Part shown: piece by piece, positions 35,534 through 45,552 of the stretch
How the letters are laid out: each line of letters begins with the position of its first letter
Numbering within the stretch: the stretch's first letter is position 1
Source of the DNA: Chloroflexota bacterium
GTDB taxonomy: Bacteria; Chloroflexota; Anaerolineae; Anaerolineales; Anaerolineaceae
DNA: 64,000 nt
Direction of reading: 5' to 3'
Assembly (NCBI GenBank): GCA_012517865.1
Contig: JAAYUC010000006.1
Location: 62,001-126,000 of the forward strand
Made by a program: the position numbers and the translations under genes
The notes under the pieces: generated by a model
The model's database searches: none
What the model was told of the DNA's origin: nothing
What the model saw: the letters and a program-made list of their open reading frames with translations, nothing else

Positions 35534-36175
35534 TTATTTCTTTTGGCCGTAATTCCCGCGGTCTTCCGCTTGTTCGGCAATTTGCTTTTCATCCAATAGC
35601 GGCACCGGTCCCACCGCGCGCGCCAGCAAGTATATCCTGGCCGCGTCCTCCAGATAAACCGCGGCTTCCAGCGCCTGGTCGAGGTCCTTGCCGAAAGCCA
35701 TCACGCCGTGGTGTTTCAGAATAACGCACAGAGCTCCGCGGGCATACTCCACGGCAAGCGCTCCCATTCCCTCATCAGAAGAAATGGTGAATGGAGCCAC
35801 ATGCACGGCTTGCTGTGTGGCATCAATCATGAGCGTCAGGAAGGCGGGCAGCACATCGGTGACTAATCCCGCCGCGGTTGCGTAGGGCTGATGGGTGTGA
35901 ATGACCGCGTTTACCGTGGGCATGTGCTTGAAAACAAAGAGCAGCGCGGAAGTGTCTGAGGAAGGACGCAAACAGCCTTCCACTACCTTACCCTGCGCGT
36001 CCACGCGGACAATGTCATCCGGCCGCATGCTGTCATAGCGCACCGCGGTGGGCGTCACCAGGAATGTGCCGTCTGGCAGACGCATGGAGACGTTCCCTCC
36101 GGATAAACTGACCAAACGGTAATGTTCCATGGTTAGCGCGCAATCCAATACTGCTCTTTTCTCTGATTCGTACAT
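35534..36175 (-). CDS. Class II aldolase/AraD-family protein, probably L-ribulose-5-phosphate 4-epimerase-like
   Basis: From ATG 36175 (GGAG upstream) the protein has 213 residues. Zinc ligands are in HTH (93-95) and KHHG (His155/156), with SGGNVS and RPSSDT further upstream. Asp74 in PSSD is the epimerase residue; L-fuculose-phosphate aldolases have Glu there. UlaF/SgbE/AraD activity, giving D-xylulose 5-phosphate, is therefore the better guess, and the UlaE-like gene directly upstream supports it. Aldolase activity remains possible. It is the last gene of the 42.7-35.5 kb operon. Confidence 0.78.
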   Translation of the reverse strand: MYESEKRAVLDCALTMEHYRLVSLSGGNVSMRLPDGTFLVTPTAVRYDSMRPDDIVRVDAQGKVVEGCLRPSSDTSALLFVFKHMPTVNAVIHTHQPYATAAGLVTDVLPAFLTLMIDATQQAVHVAPFTISSDEGMGALAVEYARGALCVILKHHGVMAFGKDLDQALEAAVYLEDAARIYLLARAVGPVPLLDEKQIAEQAEDRGNYGQKK

Positions 36176-36188
36176 TTTCCATGCTCCC

Positions 36189-37031
36189 TTATTCCAGCCC
36201 TGCCCGGGCAATTTTTTCGACAAGAAATTCTCTGGCGCGCACGGCGCGTTCCAGATAATCGGGTTCATCGACAAACCAATACTCGATGATTAATGGCGCG
36301 TGAAAGTTGATTTTCTGCAGGCAGCGCAAAACTGCCTCAAAGTCCAACGCGCCGCTCCCCCACGGAAGGTTGTAACTGGTGCCAGGAACCGCGTCGCGAA
36401 TATGCAGCCCGACCAGGTGCCCTTGCCCGGCTTCCAGCTCCTCCAGCGGCTCAAAACCCTCCGCCAACAGGTTCGCCGCGTCTGGGTATACCTGCAGCCA
36501 GGGGGAATTTACCTCCCGCACCAGCTCCAGAGCCTGGAGGATGGAACGAATATGCTTGTCCACCGGCTCAATCGCCAGCATCACGCCCAAATTGCCCGCC
36601 CATTCCGCGGCACGCGCCGCGTTTTCCTGGTAGCGCCTGGCCGTACCCTCGCTGGCAGGCTCGTAATACACGTCCGAGCCAGTCAATTGGAGCACGCGGA
36701 TGCCGGTCTCAACACAAAAGTCCAGGCCTTTCCGCATCAGGTCCATAGCCCGTCGTGCAATAGCAGGGTCGGCGGAACCCAACGCGTACTTGCGGTGCCC
36801 GCTGAAGCAGGCGGAAAACAGCCGTATGCCGCTCTCCTCGGCTGCGCGGCGGGTTGCCCGCATTTCTGCCGCGCCCCAATCCAGGCGCGCCAGTCGGTCG
36901 TCGCTCTCATCGAGGCTGATTTCAAAAGTATCGTAGCCTGCCCGGACCGCATCCGCAAACATCTCAGGCAGCGGCTGGGGTTTAAGAGCTTTTTCGTAAA
37001 TTCCGATGGGAAACGAAAGTTTTGCCGCCAC
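36189..37031 (-). CDS. ulaE: L-ribulose/L-xylulose-5-phosphate 3-epimerase (UlaE/SgbU family)
   Basis: A 280-residue TIM barrel that follows the E. coli UlaE/SgbU pattern closely: PIGIYEKAL at the N-terminus, FEISLDESDDRLARLDW, RKYALGSADPA, and metal-binding Glu residues in LAIEPVDKH and LIIEYWF. It would interconvert L-xylulose 5-phosphate and L-ribulose 5-phosphate. The start is GTG; the stop of the preceding rpe-like gene and this GTG share one base (TAGTG), showing tight coupling. It links the L-xylulokinase-like and AraD-like products into one path. Confidence 0.88.
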   Translation of the reverse strand: MAAKLSFPIGIYEKALKPQPLPEMFADAVRAGYDTFEISLDESDDRLARLDWGAAEMRATRRAAEESGIRLFSACFSGHRKYALGSADPAIARRAMDLMRKGLDFCVETGIRVLQLTGSDVYYEPASEGTARRYQENAARAAEWAGNLGVMLAIEPVDKHIRSILQALELVREVNSPWLQVYPDAANLLAEGFEPLEELEAGQGHLVGLHIRDAVPGTSYNLPWGSGALDFEAVLRCLQKINFHAPLIIEYWFVDEPDYLERAVRAREFLVEKIARAGLE

Positions 37032-37678
37032 TATTTTTTCACCGTTTCTGCTGCTTCCGCCAATGCGCGGTAAACCGCCAGTGGGTCCGGCGCGCCAAAA
37101 AACGACCTGCCAACAATGACTGTATCAATCCCCACTGCGCGTAATCTGGCGATATTCTCAAGGTTTACGCCGCCGTCCGCCCACAGCGAGACCCGGGCGG
37201 GCAGTTCGCAGCGAGCTTGTTGAATTTTCGACAGCACCGCGCTGCGCAGCTTCATCCCTTCAAAATCCGGCTCGGAGGTCAGGAAGAGGACGTAATCCAA
37301 TTGTTCCGCAAAGTATGGCAGCGCGTGTGCGCCCGTTTTCAGGTTCAGCGCCAGACCGGCTCGCAGTCCCAGCCCGCGCAGCCTGCCTAAAAAAGTCGCT
37401 GGATACGGCAAAGCTTCCAGGTGCGCGCAAATGCTTTTAACGCCGCAGGCGCGCATGGGCTCAATGTAATCAAAGGGATTCGTGACCATCAGGTGCGCGT
37501 CCAGTTCGCCTCTCCACGCGCCGGCAATCGCCCGCACCATATCCATCCCGAAAGTGATGCTGGGCAAAAAATTGCCATCCTCAATATCAAGGTGCAGGTT
37601 TGGCAGCGGCTGGATGCGCTTAAGCTCGCTTCCGATTTCCAGCAGGTTTGCGGATGCTATGGAGGGAATAATTTTCAT
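37031..37678 (-). CDS. Ribulose-phosphate 3-epimerase family protein
   Basis: The 215-residue barrel has the Rpe/AlsE signatures: HLDIEDGNFLPSITFG (metal Asp), DAHLMVTNPFDYI, ICAHLEAL, and the phosphate loop WADGGVNLENI plus VGRSFFG. Substrates could be D-ribulose 5-phosphate or D-allulose 6-phosphate; context does not decide. AGGAAG precedes the ATG. It lies between the FGGY kinase and the UlaE-like gene. A housekeeping Rpe is probably elsewhere. Confidence 0.85.
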   Translation of the reverse strand: MKIIPSIASANLLEIGSELKRIQPLPNLHLDIEDGNFLPSITFGMDMVRAIAGAWRGELDAHLMVTNPFDYIEPMRACGVKSICAHLEALPYPATFLGRLRGLGLRAGLALNLKTGAHALPYFAEQLDYVLFLTSEPDFEGMKLRSAVLSKIQQARCELPARVSLWADGGVNLENIARLRAVGIDTVIVGRSFFGAPDPLAVYRALAEAAETVKK

Positions 37679-37700
37679 TTTTCACTTCCTCTGCTCATTT

Positions 37701-39209
37701 TTACGCGCTGCCGTGGAAACATTCCAGAGCAGCCAGGGCTTTTTCGTAGACCTGAAACTTTTCAGCGTAAATTTCAGCTTGTTCTTTCCGAGGAGTAAGG
37801 CGCTCGCGCATCTTTACCATCTTTTGGATTGCCTCCTGATAGTTGGCGAAAACCCCGCAGGCAATCCCGGCGCAGATAGCCGCGCCTTTCGCTCCAGGCT
37901 CATTTCCTTCCGGGATTTCAACCGGAAGCCCCAACGCGTCGCACATCATTTGCGACCAGACTCTCGAGTTGGTCACGCCGCCCGAAAGCCTGGCTTTGCT
38001 GAAAGCGTGCCCGTCTTTCACCAGCCGGTGAACATGAAAGACTGTCGAAAACACCACGCCTTCGTAAACCGCGCGAATCAGGTGCTCGCGTTTATCAAAG
38101 CTGCTCAGGTTAAAGAAAGCGCCTTTTCCACCCGCGACAGTCGCGGAATCAAAGAGGTAAGGTACAAATACCGCGCAGCTGTCCTCGGGCTTGAGTATTT
38201 CCACGCACTGGTCGCATTCCGCGTAAAGCTGCTGCCGGGTTTTACCGCTCACCTGGGCTGCCAGAAAGTTTTCTACGAACCACTCAAAGTTGCTGGCGGA
38301 TGTCGGAGTGGACTCCTCCACCAAAAACTGCCCCGGTAAAAAGGATTGCGAGACGGAGTTCGTGGTCTCTCGATATCCGCGGCACAATTCCGGCGCAAGA
38401 TACTCGTTGATAGACCAGGTGCCGGCAATCAAACAGAGCGTTTCGCCATCCAATACCCCGCTGGCTATTGCTCCGGCATCCACATCAAAGCAGCCGCCTG
38501 CCACCGGCGTCCCCTCTGCCAGCCCGGTCTGCGCCGCGGCTCGCGCGGATACGGTTCCCGAGACAGCCACCGGGCTGAGGCAAGGCGGCATAAGGCACGA
38601 ACAATCCTCCAGACCCAATAGCTCGAAAAGTCTCGGCTCAAACGCGAGCGTGTGGATATTCATCAATCCCCAGGATGAAGCCTCCGTGAACTCACAAGCG
38701 GCAGTTCCGGTCAGGCGCAGCCGGATAAAGTCCTTGATTCCCAATACCCAGGCGCTGCGCTCAAGTACTTCCGGCGCGTTATCTTTAAACCAGGGCAGCA
38801 GCACAGCCGGCTGCGCGGCCCAAAAACCCTGATGGGAATATTGGAAAGCTTCGCGTTCAATCCCGCTTGCCGCGAATTTCTCAGCGTATGCCGCCCCGCG
38901 GGTATCCGTTGAGACGATGCAGTTCCAGGTGGCATTTCCGTTAGCATCGACCAGACACATGCCGTTGCCGTATCCGGTCAGTCCGATGCCAATGATTTCC
39001 CGCGGGTCTGCACCGCTCTTGTGAATGACATCACGGATCAGGTCCACAGTGGTCTGCCAGACCAGCTCCGGGTCTCGCTCGGTCATCCCGGGCTGAGGGA
39101 GAATCAGCGGCACCGGGCAGGAAGACACCGCGATTTCATCACCCTGCAAGTTAAACAAGGCGCATTTTGTTTTCGTGCCCCCGTTATCAATGCCGAGTAG
39201 ATAGCGCAT
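37701..39209 (-). CDS. FGGY carbohydrate kinase, L-xylulokinase (LyxK)-like
   Basis: The 502-residue protein has both FGGY domains: LLGIDNGGTKTKCALFN (phosphate 1) and GLTGYGNG in the N-half, and TPVAGGCFDVDAGAIASG, MAGTW-like LIAGTWSIN and LSGGVTNSRVWSQMM (adenosine site) in the C-half. The pattern LPQPGMTERDPELVW and GGCFDV resembles E. coli LyxK more than XylB. It would phosphorylate L-xylulose or a related ketose, feeding the UlaE-like and AraD-like proteins downstream. It follows the HAD gene by 54 bases. Confidence 0.8.
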   Translation of the reverse strand: MRYLLGIDNGGTKTKCALFNLQGDEIAVSSCPVPLILPQPGMTERDPELVWQTTVDLIRDVIHKSGADPREIIGIGLTGYGNGMCLVDANGNATWNCIVSTDTRGAAYAEKFAASGIEREAFQYSHQGFWAAQPAVLLPWFKDNAPEVLERSAWVLGIKDFIRLRLTGTAACEFTEASSWGLMNIHTLAFEPRLFELLGLEDCSCLMPPCLSPVAVSGTVSARAAAQTGLAEGTPVAGGCFDVDAGAIASGVLDGETLCLIAGTWSINEYLAPELCRGYRETTNSVSQSFLPGQFLVEESTPTSASNFEWFVENFLAAQVSGKTRQQLYAECDQCVEILKPEDSCAVFVPYLFDSATVAGGKGAFFNLSSFDKREHLIRAVYEGVVFSTVFHVHRLVKDGHAFSKARLSGGVTNSRVWSQMMCDALGLPVEIPEGNEPGAKGAAICAGIACGVFANYQEAIQKMVKMRERLTPRKEQAEIYAEKFQVYEKALAALECFHGSA

Positions 39210-39263
39210 AATCCATCACTCTCTTCCGGAGTCTGGCCAAAACCTCCAGCTTCCTGAGTTTTA

Positions 39264-40070
39264 TTACAAGAATTTTTCAACCACTTCGCCAACGGCGTTG
39301 CGATTGTTGCTTCTGCGCGTGATGTAATCAGCCGCGGCTTTGGCGTCGTCGCTGGCGTTGCTCACGGCCACCCCAAGACCGGATTTCCGGATCATCTCCA
39401 CATCGTTGGAGAAATTCCCCACCGCGACAATATCCTCTGTGGGAATGTTCAACCTTTGGGCAAGGAAGCTGACCGCGCGCCATTTATTTATCCCATGCTG
39501 GAGCACGTCGTAGTAATGCGGCTGGGAGTGCATGGTGTAAAGGTTTAGTCCTTCGCGCGCAATCAGGCGGTCCATCATCGCCCGGGATTTCGGCCCGTAC
39601 ACACAAAAGCTGTCTATCTCTGTCAGCGGCGCGTCCGCGGGCTCGCGGATAATGACAGGCTGGTAATTGGCATAACGCGCGAATGCTTCCACGGTCTCAT
39701 CCATCAGGGTCGCGCCCCAAAAACGGCCGGCTTTGATGTGCAGAAGCCTGTTCTTGCGCAAAAAGTACTGGATGACAATTTCAGCGGCGCGGGAGTCCAG
39801 GCATTCATGCAAAAGGACTTCGCCGGTTGCCAGCGCGGTGATTTTCGCGCCGGTATCCACGACGAGATAATCGGCGTAAGGGAAGCGCGGCTCCAGCGAA
39901 AGCACCTCGAATTCGCTCCTGCCGGTTACGAAGCAAATCGCCGCGCCTTTTTCGCGGGCAAGGCGCAGGCTTGCTGCCGTGGCATCGCTTATCTGCCCAT
40001 GGTCATCAACGGTGGTGCCGTCCAGGTCCAGCGCCAAAAGTTTGCGGTGGGAGTTGGTTCTGACGGTCAC
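39264..40070 (-). CDS. Cof-type HAD phosphatase
   Basis: Of 268 residues, the N-terminal LLALDLDGTTVDD carries the two catalytic aspartates, CFVTGRSEFEV motif II, and GNFSNDVEMIRKSG motif IV (GDxxND variant with Asn for the first Asp). The insert between motifs is a type C2 cap. It probably removes phosphate from sugar phosphates, perhaps as relief valve for the pathway. The start is GTG 40070, two bases after the stop of the BtpA-like gene. Confidence 0.85.
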   Translation of the reverse strand: MTVRTNSHRKLLALDLDGTTVDDHGQISDATAASLRLAREKGAAICFVTGRSEFEVLSLEPRFPYADYLVVDTGAKITALATGEVLLHECLDSRAAEIVIQYFLRKNRLLHIKAGRFWGATLMDETVEAFARYANYQPVIIREPADAPLTEIDSFCVYGPKSRAMMDRLIAREGLNLYTMHSQPHYYDVLQHGINKWRAVSFLAQRLNIPTEDIVAVGNFSNDVEMIRKSGLGVAVSNASDDAKAAADYITRRSNNRNAVGEVVEKFL

Positions 40071-40072
40071 CT

Positions 40073-40888
40073 TTATTTCAGTGCCTCCCGGAGAGCGTAA
40101 ACGGGTTTCATGAAGGCTTTCACGCGTTCCGGGTCCACTGGATTGAAGAGCTTGCCTTCGACTTTAAAAGTCGTCGCAACCACCGCGCCGTCGCAGATTT
40201 TCAACTTTTCCGTGATGGTGTCTTTGTTGCATCCGGTGTTCGCGAAAACCAAAGTCTCGGGAACGGCTTCTTTTACCTGCGCGAGCAGCTCGTTCTCCAC
40301 GCCTTTTCCAGCCGCTGAACCCGAGACGCACAGCGCGTCCGGCGCGGCTTTGAACACCAGCGAGCGGGCAATCTCCGTCAGGCTGCGCGTGTCCAGGTTG
40401 GTATCGGATTCCGGATTGAGGAAAAACAGCAATTTGAGGTCATCCAGCCGCAGCGCGCTCTTTCGGCGTATCAGCTCGGAAAGTTCGTTGTTGTAGAAGC
40501 CGCCGTCGCCAGCATACACACCCGAAAAGGTGCCCCTGGCAAAAGACGCGTCCACCGCGGCTGCCAGTTCAATGGTTGCCAGGCCGTCGGAGATGCAATC
40601 CACGCCAAATGGGACGCGGATTTCATCCATCAGCTCGCCGATAACGCGCGCCATTGCGCTGGGTGTGACAAAACTCATACGGCGCTGATAAGGCAGGCTG
40701 AATTCATTGGAGAAAATAATGCCGTCCACGCCGCCGTCCTGAATGGCGTGCAGGTCCGCGCGTGCCAGGTCAATGACGCGTCGCATGCTTGCCCCTGCTT
40801 TGTATAAGGGGTCGCCTGGCAAAGGCTGAAGGTGCAGCATGGAGATAATGGGTTTCTTGACATTAAATAAGGTTTCTGTCCAGCTCAT
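40073..40888 (-). CDS. BtpA/SgcQ family TIM-barrel protein
   Basis: The 271-residue protein shows the family pattern: KPIISMLHLQPLPGDPLYK, VDGIIFSNEFSLPY, FGVDCISDG, and a C-terminal GxxVxTxFK-like VVATTFKVEG. BtpA was linked to photosystem I stability in cyanobacteria and SgcQ sits in an E. coli sugar operon; no reaction is firmly assigned. Location in this operon argues for a sugar-phosphate role. AAAGGA precedes the ATG. Confidence 0.85.
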   Translation of the reverse strand: MSWTETLFNVKKPIISMLHLQPLPGDPLYKAGASMRRVIDLARADLHAIQDGGVDGIIFSNEFSLPYQRRMSFVTPSAMARVIGELMDEIRVPFGVDCISDGLATIELAAAVDASFARGTFSGVYAGDGGFYNNELSELIRRKSALRLDDLKLLFFLNPESDTNLDTRSLTEIARSLVFKAAPDALCVSGSAAGKGVENELLAQVKEAVPETLVFANTGCNKDTITEKLKICDGAVVATTFKVEGKLFNPVDPERVKAFMKPVYALREALK

Positions 40889-40954
40889 AGTATTTCCTTT
40901 AACTTCGCGGATATACAGCGCCCCGCTCAGACCGTCAGCGCGGCTGTCACAAAA

Positions 40955-41842
40955 CTACCACCCCTTAATGGGATGCGCCATCGGATGGTCCGCGGTCGCG
41001 TAGTCGCAAATCAGCGTAACATCCGGGATGTAAGCAGGCAAAAGTGTGACCGGATACTCCAGGGTGGGTTCGCTAAAGAGCGCGACGCGCACCACAGTCT
41101 GCTTCCAGGCGCCCGTCGCTACCATTAATATTGCGCGTCTGGCAGTAAGCATGCTCTTGAATCCCAGCGTAACCGCCCTGGGCGGCACACGGTCGTAACA
41201 AGCCCCAAAAGTGCGCTGGCTCAGCGCGACGATGGTGTCATCGGTCAGGTCCACGATGCGGGTCTTGGAGCGGGCAAACTCTTCCAGGGTGACGCGGTGG
41301 GTGTAAGAGCGTGGGGCTTCGCAAAAAGCCACCAAACCTTTCGCCCCGACGCCAGCCCACAGGGTATCCACCCCGCCCATCTCTTCAATCGTCTTATCGA
41401 TAGCATCCAGGTCGTTGATGCGAGGCCAATGGCGCTGCTCCAGCGGCACGTTCAATTCGGGGTCAATCCGGCCGTAGAAAGCGGCATTCATAGTGCCTTC
41501 CAGGCTCTCATAGGTATCTGCCACAGGATAAGGCCGGCCTTCCCAATCGAGAAAGTCATCCATATGAAAGACGTGCAGATTTTTCATGCTGATGCGCTCG
41601 CGGTTGACGCGCTCGATGAGCACATCGTATTCATCGGTGGGACCAGCTGGCAAAATCCATTTGGTAATCCTGCCCTGGCGGTTGTTTTCCGCAATTTCAT
41701 CCGCTATCATATTGCCGATAAGCCGCATGGCGGTCGGGCGGTCTTCCTTAATAATCAGATTGATTTTGCGTTCAGGATGGTCCTGCAGCTGTTCCACCGG
41801 CAGGCTGCACCACCGAAATAGTTCTTCCCGTGTAATCTCCAT
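40955..41842 (-). CDS. NagB-like sugar-phosphate isomerase/deaminase
   Basis: From ATG 41842 (GGGGAGG upstream) the protein has 295 residues with the glucosamine-6-phosphate deaminase/6-phosphogluconolactonase fold. Recognisable parts are LPAGPTDEYDVLIERV (phosphate loop, GxTP variant), FHMDDFLD (the general-base Asp region), AGVGAKGLVAFCEAP and HPIKGW at the end. It is more distant than true NagB (for example the HIAFNEP segment reads LVAFCEA). It would act on an amino sugar phosphate or on a ketose phosphate. It starts one base after the FrlC-like gene. Confidence 0.75.
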   Translation of the reverse strand: MEITREELFRWCSLPVEQLQDHPERKINLIIKEDRPTAMRLIGNMIADEIAENNRQGRITKWILPAGPTDEYDVLIERVNRERISMKNLHVFHMDDFLDWEGRPYPVADTYESLEGTMNAAFYGRIDPELNVPLEQRHWPRINDLDAIDKTIEEMGGVDTLWAGVGAKGLVAFCEAPRSYTHRVTLEEFARSKTRIVDLTDDTIVALSQRTFGACYDRVPPRAVTLGFKSMLTARRAILMVATGAWKQTVVRVALFSEPTLEYPVTLLPAYIPDVTLICDYATADHPMAHPIKGW

Positions 41843-41843
41843 T

Positions 41844-42671
41844 TTATTCCTCCCCATTCAAGAGCGCTTTGATGGCGCGGTAACCGCGCGCGGCGGCGTA
41901 TTCAGGCTCAGTCTGATAGCGGGTAAAAAGTTCCAGCGAAAGGTATCCGTCGTAACCGACTTCTTTTAAGGTGCGGATGATGCCCGGGAAATCCATCTGG
42001 CCGTCGCCGGGGATAAGATGGTCCTCGCTGTCAATTGTCGCATCAATAAAATGGATGTGGCGGATATCACTGCCGCATTTATTGAAGTATTCGACCATTG
42101 GCTCACGCGCGATCAGCGGGCAGGCCAGGTCCAGCATGCCTTTGACCATGGGGGAATTGACAGAGCTAATCGCCCAGTGCAGGTCATCGGAGGTGACCAG
42201 GATAGTGCCCTCATAGGGCGTGACCGGTTCCAAAATGATCATCTGGCCAATTTTCTCAGCGTGTTCGGCCAGGATTTTGATATTGTCGATGAAAAGCCGG
42301 CGGACGTCAGATTCGAGCCGGCCGTAACCCGGATGGTTGCACGCGAACATGCAGTACTGCGAGCCAATCGCCCTGGCAGCTTCCAGCGACCGCTTGAAAT
42401 ACTCCAGGCTTTCCTGGTTCAAATCGGGGTCTTCAAACACCAGGCTGTAGGGCGAGCCGGTGTTTTCGGGGGCATAGCTGATAATCGGGAGCTGATAGCG
42501 TTCGGAGAGCGTGCGGATTTTCTCTGCCCCGCCGCGAAGAATATCCAGCGGAAACGCGTGCGGACGGAACCCGCCTATTTCTATCGCGTCGTATTGATAT
42601 TTTGCGGCAAGTTCAAAGGACTTTTCCAGAGGATAACGGGAAATACCCGCCGTAAACAAACTAATCTTCAT
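41844..42671 (-). CDS. FrlC-like sugar 3-epimerase (TIM barrel), copy 2
   Basis: The 275-residue protein (ATG 42671, AAAGGAG upstream) parallels fructoselysine 3-epimerase: SLFTAGISRYPLEKSFELA, DAIEIGGFRPHAF, and SYAPENTGSPYS in place of the [12 protein letters not shown] of FrlC. Metal-binding Glu residues are in IILEPVTPYEG and LSLELF. It heads the minus operon of sugar enzymes and is divergent from frlA across a 430-base control region. The exact sugar is unknown. Confidence 0.82.
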   Translation of the reverse strand: MKISLFTAGISRYPLEKSFELAAKYQYDAIEIGGFRPHAFPLDILRGGAEKIRTLSERYQLPIISYAPENTGSPYSLVFEDPDLNQESLEYFKRSLEAARAIGSQYCMFACNHPGYGRLESDVRRLFIDNIKILAEHAEKIGQMIILEPVTPYEGTILVTSDDLHWAISSVNSPMVKGMLDLACPLIAREPMVEYFNKCGSDIRHIHFIDATIDSEDHLIPGDGQMDFPGIIRTLKEVGYDGYLSLELFTRYQTEPEYAAARGYRAIKALLNGEE

Positions 42672-42773
42672 ACGCAACTCCTTTATATATCATGAGGCGC
42701 CAAAAAAGCGCGATTTTTTCAAAAAATACCCCCCAGATTTGAAAAAACTGAAGGTGGTATGCCCAAACGTGAT

Positions 42774-42786
42774 GATAACAGATAAC
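42774..42786. promoter_or_regulatory. Tandem GATAAC motif in the divergent control region
   Basis: GATAAC occurs at 42774-42779 and 42781-42786. Its complement GTTATC, with GTTATA, recurs at 57924-57938 upstream of the third operon. It may be a half-site of one of the GntR-type regulators of the island. Confidence 0.3.
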
Positions 42787-42821
42787 TTACAGCCTTTATT
42801 TTACCACTATTTCGGAAAAAT

Positions 42822-42865
42822 CAATAGATAAGCTATTGACAATATTGTACCAATAGATGTAGAAT
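42822..42865 (+). promoter_or_regulatory. frlA promoter with overlapping repeat array
   Basis: TTGACA (42836-42841), an 18-base spacer and TAGAAT (42860-42865) form a strong promoter. CAATAG occurs at 42822-42827 and 42851-42856, and its complement CTATTG at 42833-42838, and the palindrome ACAATATTGT covers the -35 (42839-42848). These look like operator sites for repression. Confidence 0.65.
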
Positions 42866-42872
42866 ACACACC

Positions 42873-42929
42873 ATGCTGACAAAAGTTCCTGTCGAAACCG
42901 CCCTTGCAGTCTGGATGCTTGCGATATGA
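42873..42929 (+). CDS. Possible leader peptide of the frlA operon
   Basis: An 18-codon frame (MLTKVPVETALAVWMLAI) begins seven bases after the -10 box, so it would be translated from a leaderless end. A short A/T-rich hairpin (about 42921-42943) covers its stop codon. Such a position fits an attenuation peptide, but the frame is short and could be chance. Confidence 0.25.
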   Translation: MLTKVPVETALAVWMLAI

Positions 42930-43075
42930 TTTTTGAAAAATCGCTTCCAAGCACTCCTTCTTTCCTGACTCCCCTGCCCAAGCGCCGGAATTTTTCTCAG
43001 CTCTTTTCGTCCCATCCCTATGGATTGTCATTACGGCAGTCAAGTACATCGGTTCGCCGCAATTTTTATCAATAA

Positions 43076-44488
<1,413 letters not shown>

Positions 44489-44531
44489 CCTTCAGAACAG
44501 ACCAAACTGTAAGTAAACCGATGTAATCCTC

Positions 44532-44567
44532 GGGGGCATGGGAAGCGGCCGCGCAGAACATGCCCCC
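44532..44567 (+). promoter_or_regulatory. Intergenic hairpin between frlA and the lyase gene
   Basis: GGGGGCATG (44532-44540) pairs with CATGCCCCC (44559-44567), enclosing an 18-base loop. The following TTAATATT is only weakly U-rich, so partial termination or 3'-end protection of the permease message is more likely than a full stop. Confidence 0.6.
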
Positions 44568-44601
44568 TTAATATTGAAACCAATAAAACCTGGAAGGAAA
44601 A

Positions 44602-45507
44602 ATGGCACATTTTTTTCAAAACCTTGTAACAGAACTGATTACCCCTTTTAACGATGACGGCAGCGTTGACCATGAGACTCTGGCCGCGATTGTCGATTTC
44701 CAGATAAAAAACGGCGTCCGACACTTCTTCGTGAACGGCCTGGGCGGCGAAAGCCATCTGCTCAGTCTGCAGGAACGCCAGGACGTTCTCCGCACGGTTT
44801 CTTCCCGCTGCACCAACGGCGAGAAAACCATGGCATGCGTGTTTGTGTCCACGGTTCGGGAAGGAAAAGAGCTGATAGACCTGTACTCCGACGTCCGGCA
44901 CGACGCCGTGTGCCTCACCGCGCCGGCCTTCTTTCCATACACGGAACAAGCCCTCTATGCCTTCACCTCCGAGCTGTTGGAATACGCCAATCAGCCAAGC
45001 TACATCTACAACTGCGTCCAGATGGGAACACTGTACTCCCCGGAGCTGCTGGCAAAGCTTGCAAAAGACCACAGCAACCTGTACGGTTACAAAAACGCCA
45101 CGCGCGATATTGTCCATTACATGCAGTGTCTGATGCGCATCGACCCGACCAAATTTGACTTTTTGGACGGATGCGACGCGACCATCGCCCCCACCATGTT
45201 AGTTGGCGGCGTAGGATGCGTCTCTTTTATGGGCGTGCCCTTCCCAAAGGAAACCAAAGCCATCTGCGATTACGCGCTGGCCGGCAATACCGAAAAAGCC
45301 ATGCAAGCTCAGTACAGAATTCTCGAACTGCGCAATATCCTAAAGAAATCTCCATTCAACGCTGCCTACATGCTGGCGATGGAACTTACCGGCGGACCGG
45401 TAGCCCGCAATACGCGCATGGTGCCCGAGATGGCGCAGGTTTCTGACGCGGTGCGCAAGGAACTCTATGAAACCTACGCCCGCCAGCAGGCGGAACCGTT
45501 GGAATAA
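44602..45507 (+). CDS. DapA/NanA-family Schiff-base lyase or synthase
   Basis: The 301-residue barrel has the family hallmarks: ELITPF, NGLGGESHLL (pyruvate carboxylate loop), IYNCVQ with Tyr136 and YGYKNATRD with the Schiff-base Lys164. Members act as dihydrodipicolinate synthase, N-acetylneuraminate lyase or 2-keto-3-deoxy-sugar-acid aldolase. A housekeeping DapA would not normally sit between a permease and sugar genes, so an aldolase for a keto-sugar acid is more likely. GGAAGG precedes the ATG. Confidence 0.82.
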   Translation: MAHFFQNLVTELITPFNDDGSVDHETLAAIVDFQIKNGVRHFFVNGLGGESHLLSLQERQDVLRTVSSRCTNGEKTMACVFVSTVREGKELIDLYSDVRHDAVCLTAPAFFPYTEQALYAFTSELLEYANQPSYIYNCVQMGTLYSPELLAKLAKDHSNLYGYKNATRDIVHYMQCLMRIDPTKFDFLDGCDATIAPTMLVGGVGCVSFMGVPFPKETKAICDYALAGNTEKAMQAQYRILELRNILKKSPFNAAYMLAMELTGGPVARNTRMVPEMAQVSDAVRKELYETYARQQAEPLE

Positions 45508-45552
45508 TTGCCAGCACCGTATTGAACGCCAGGACGAGAGAAAAGGAACGCA

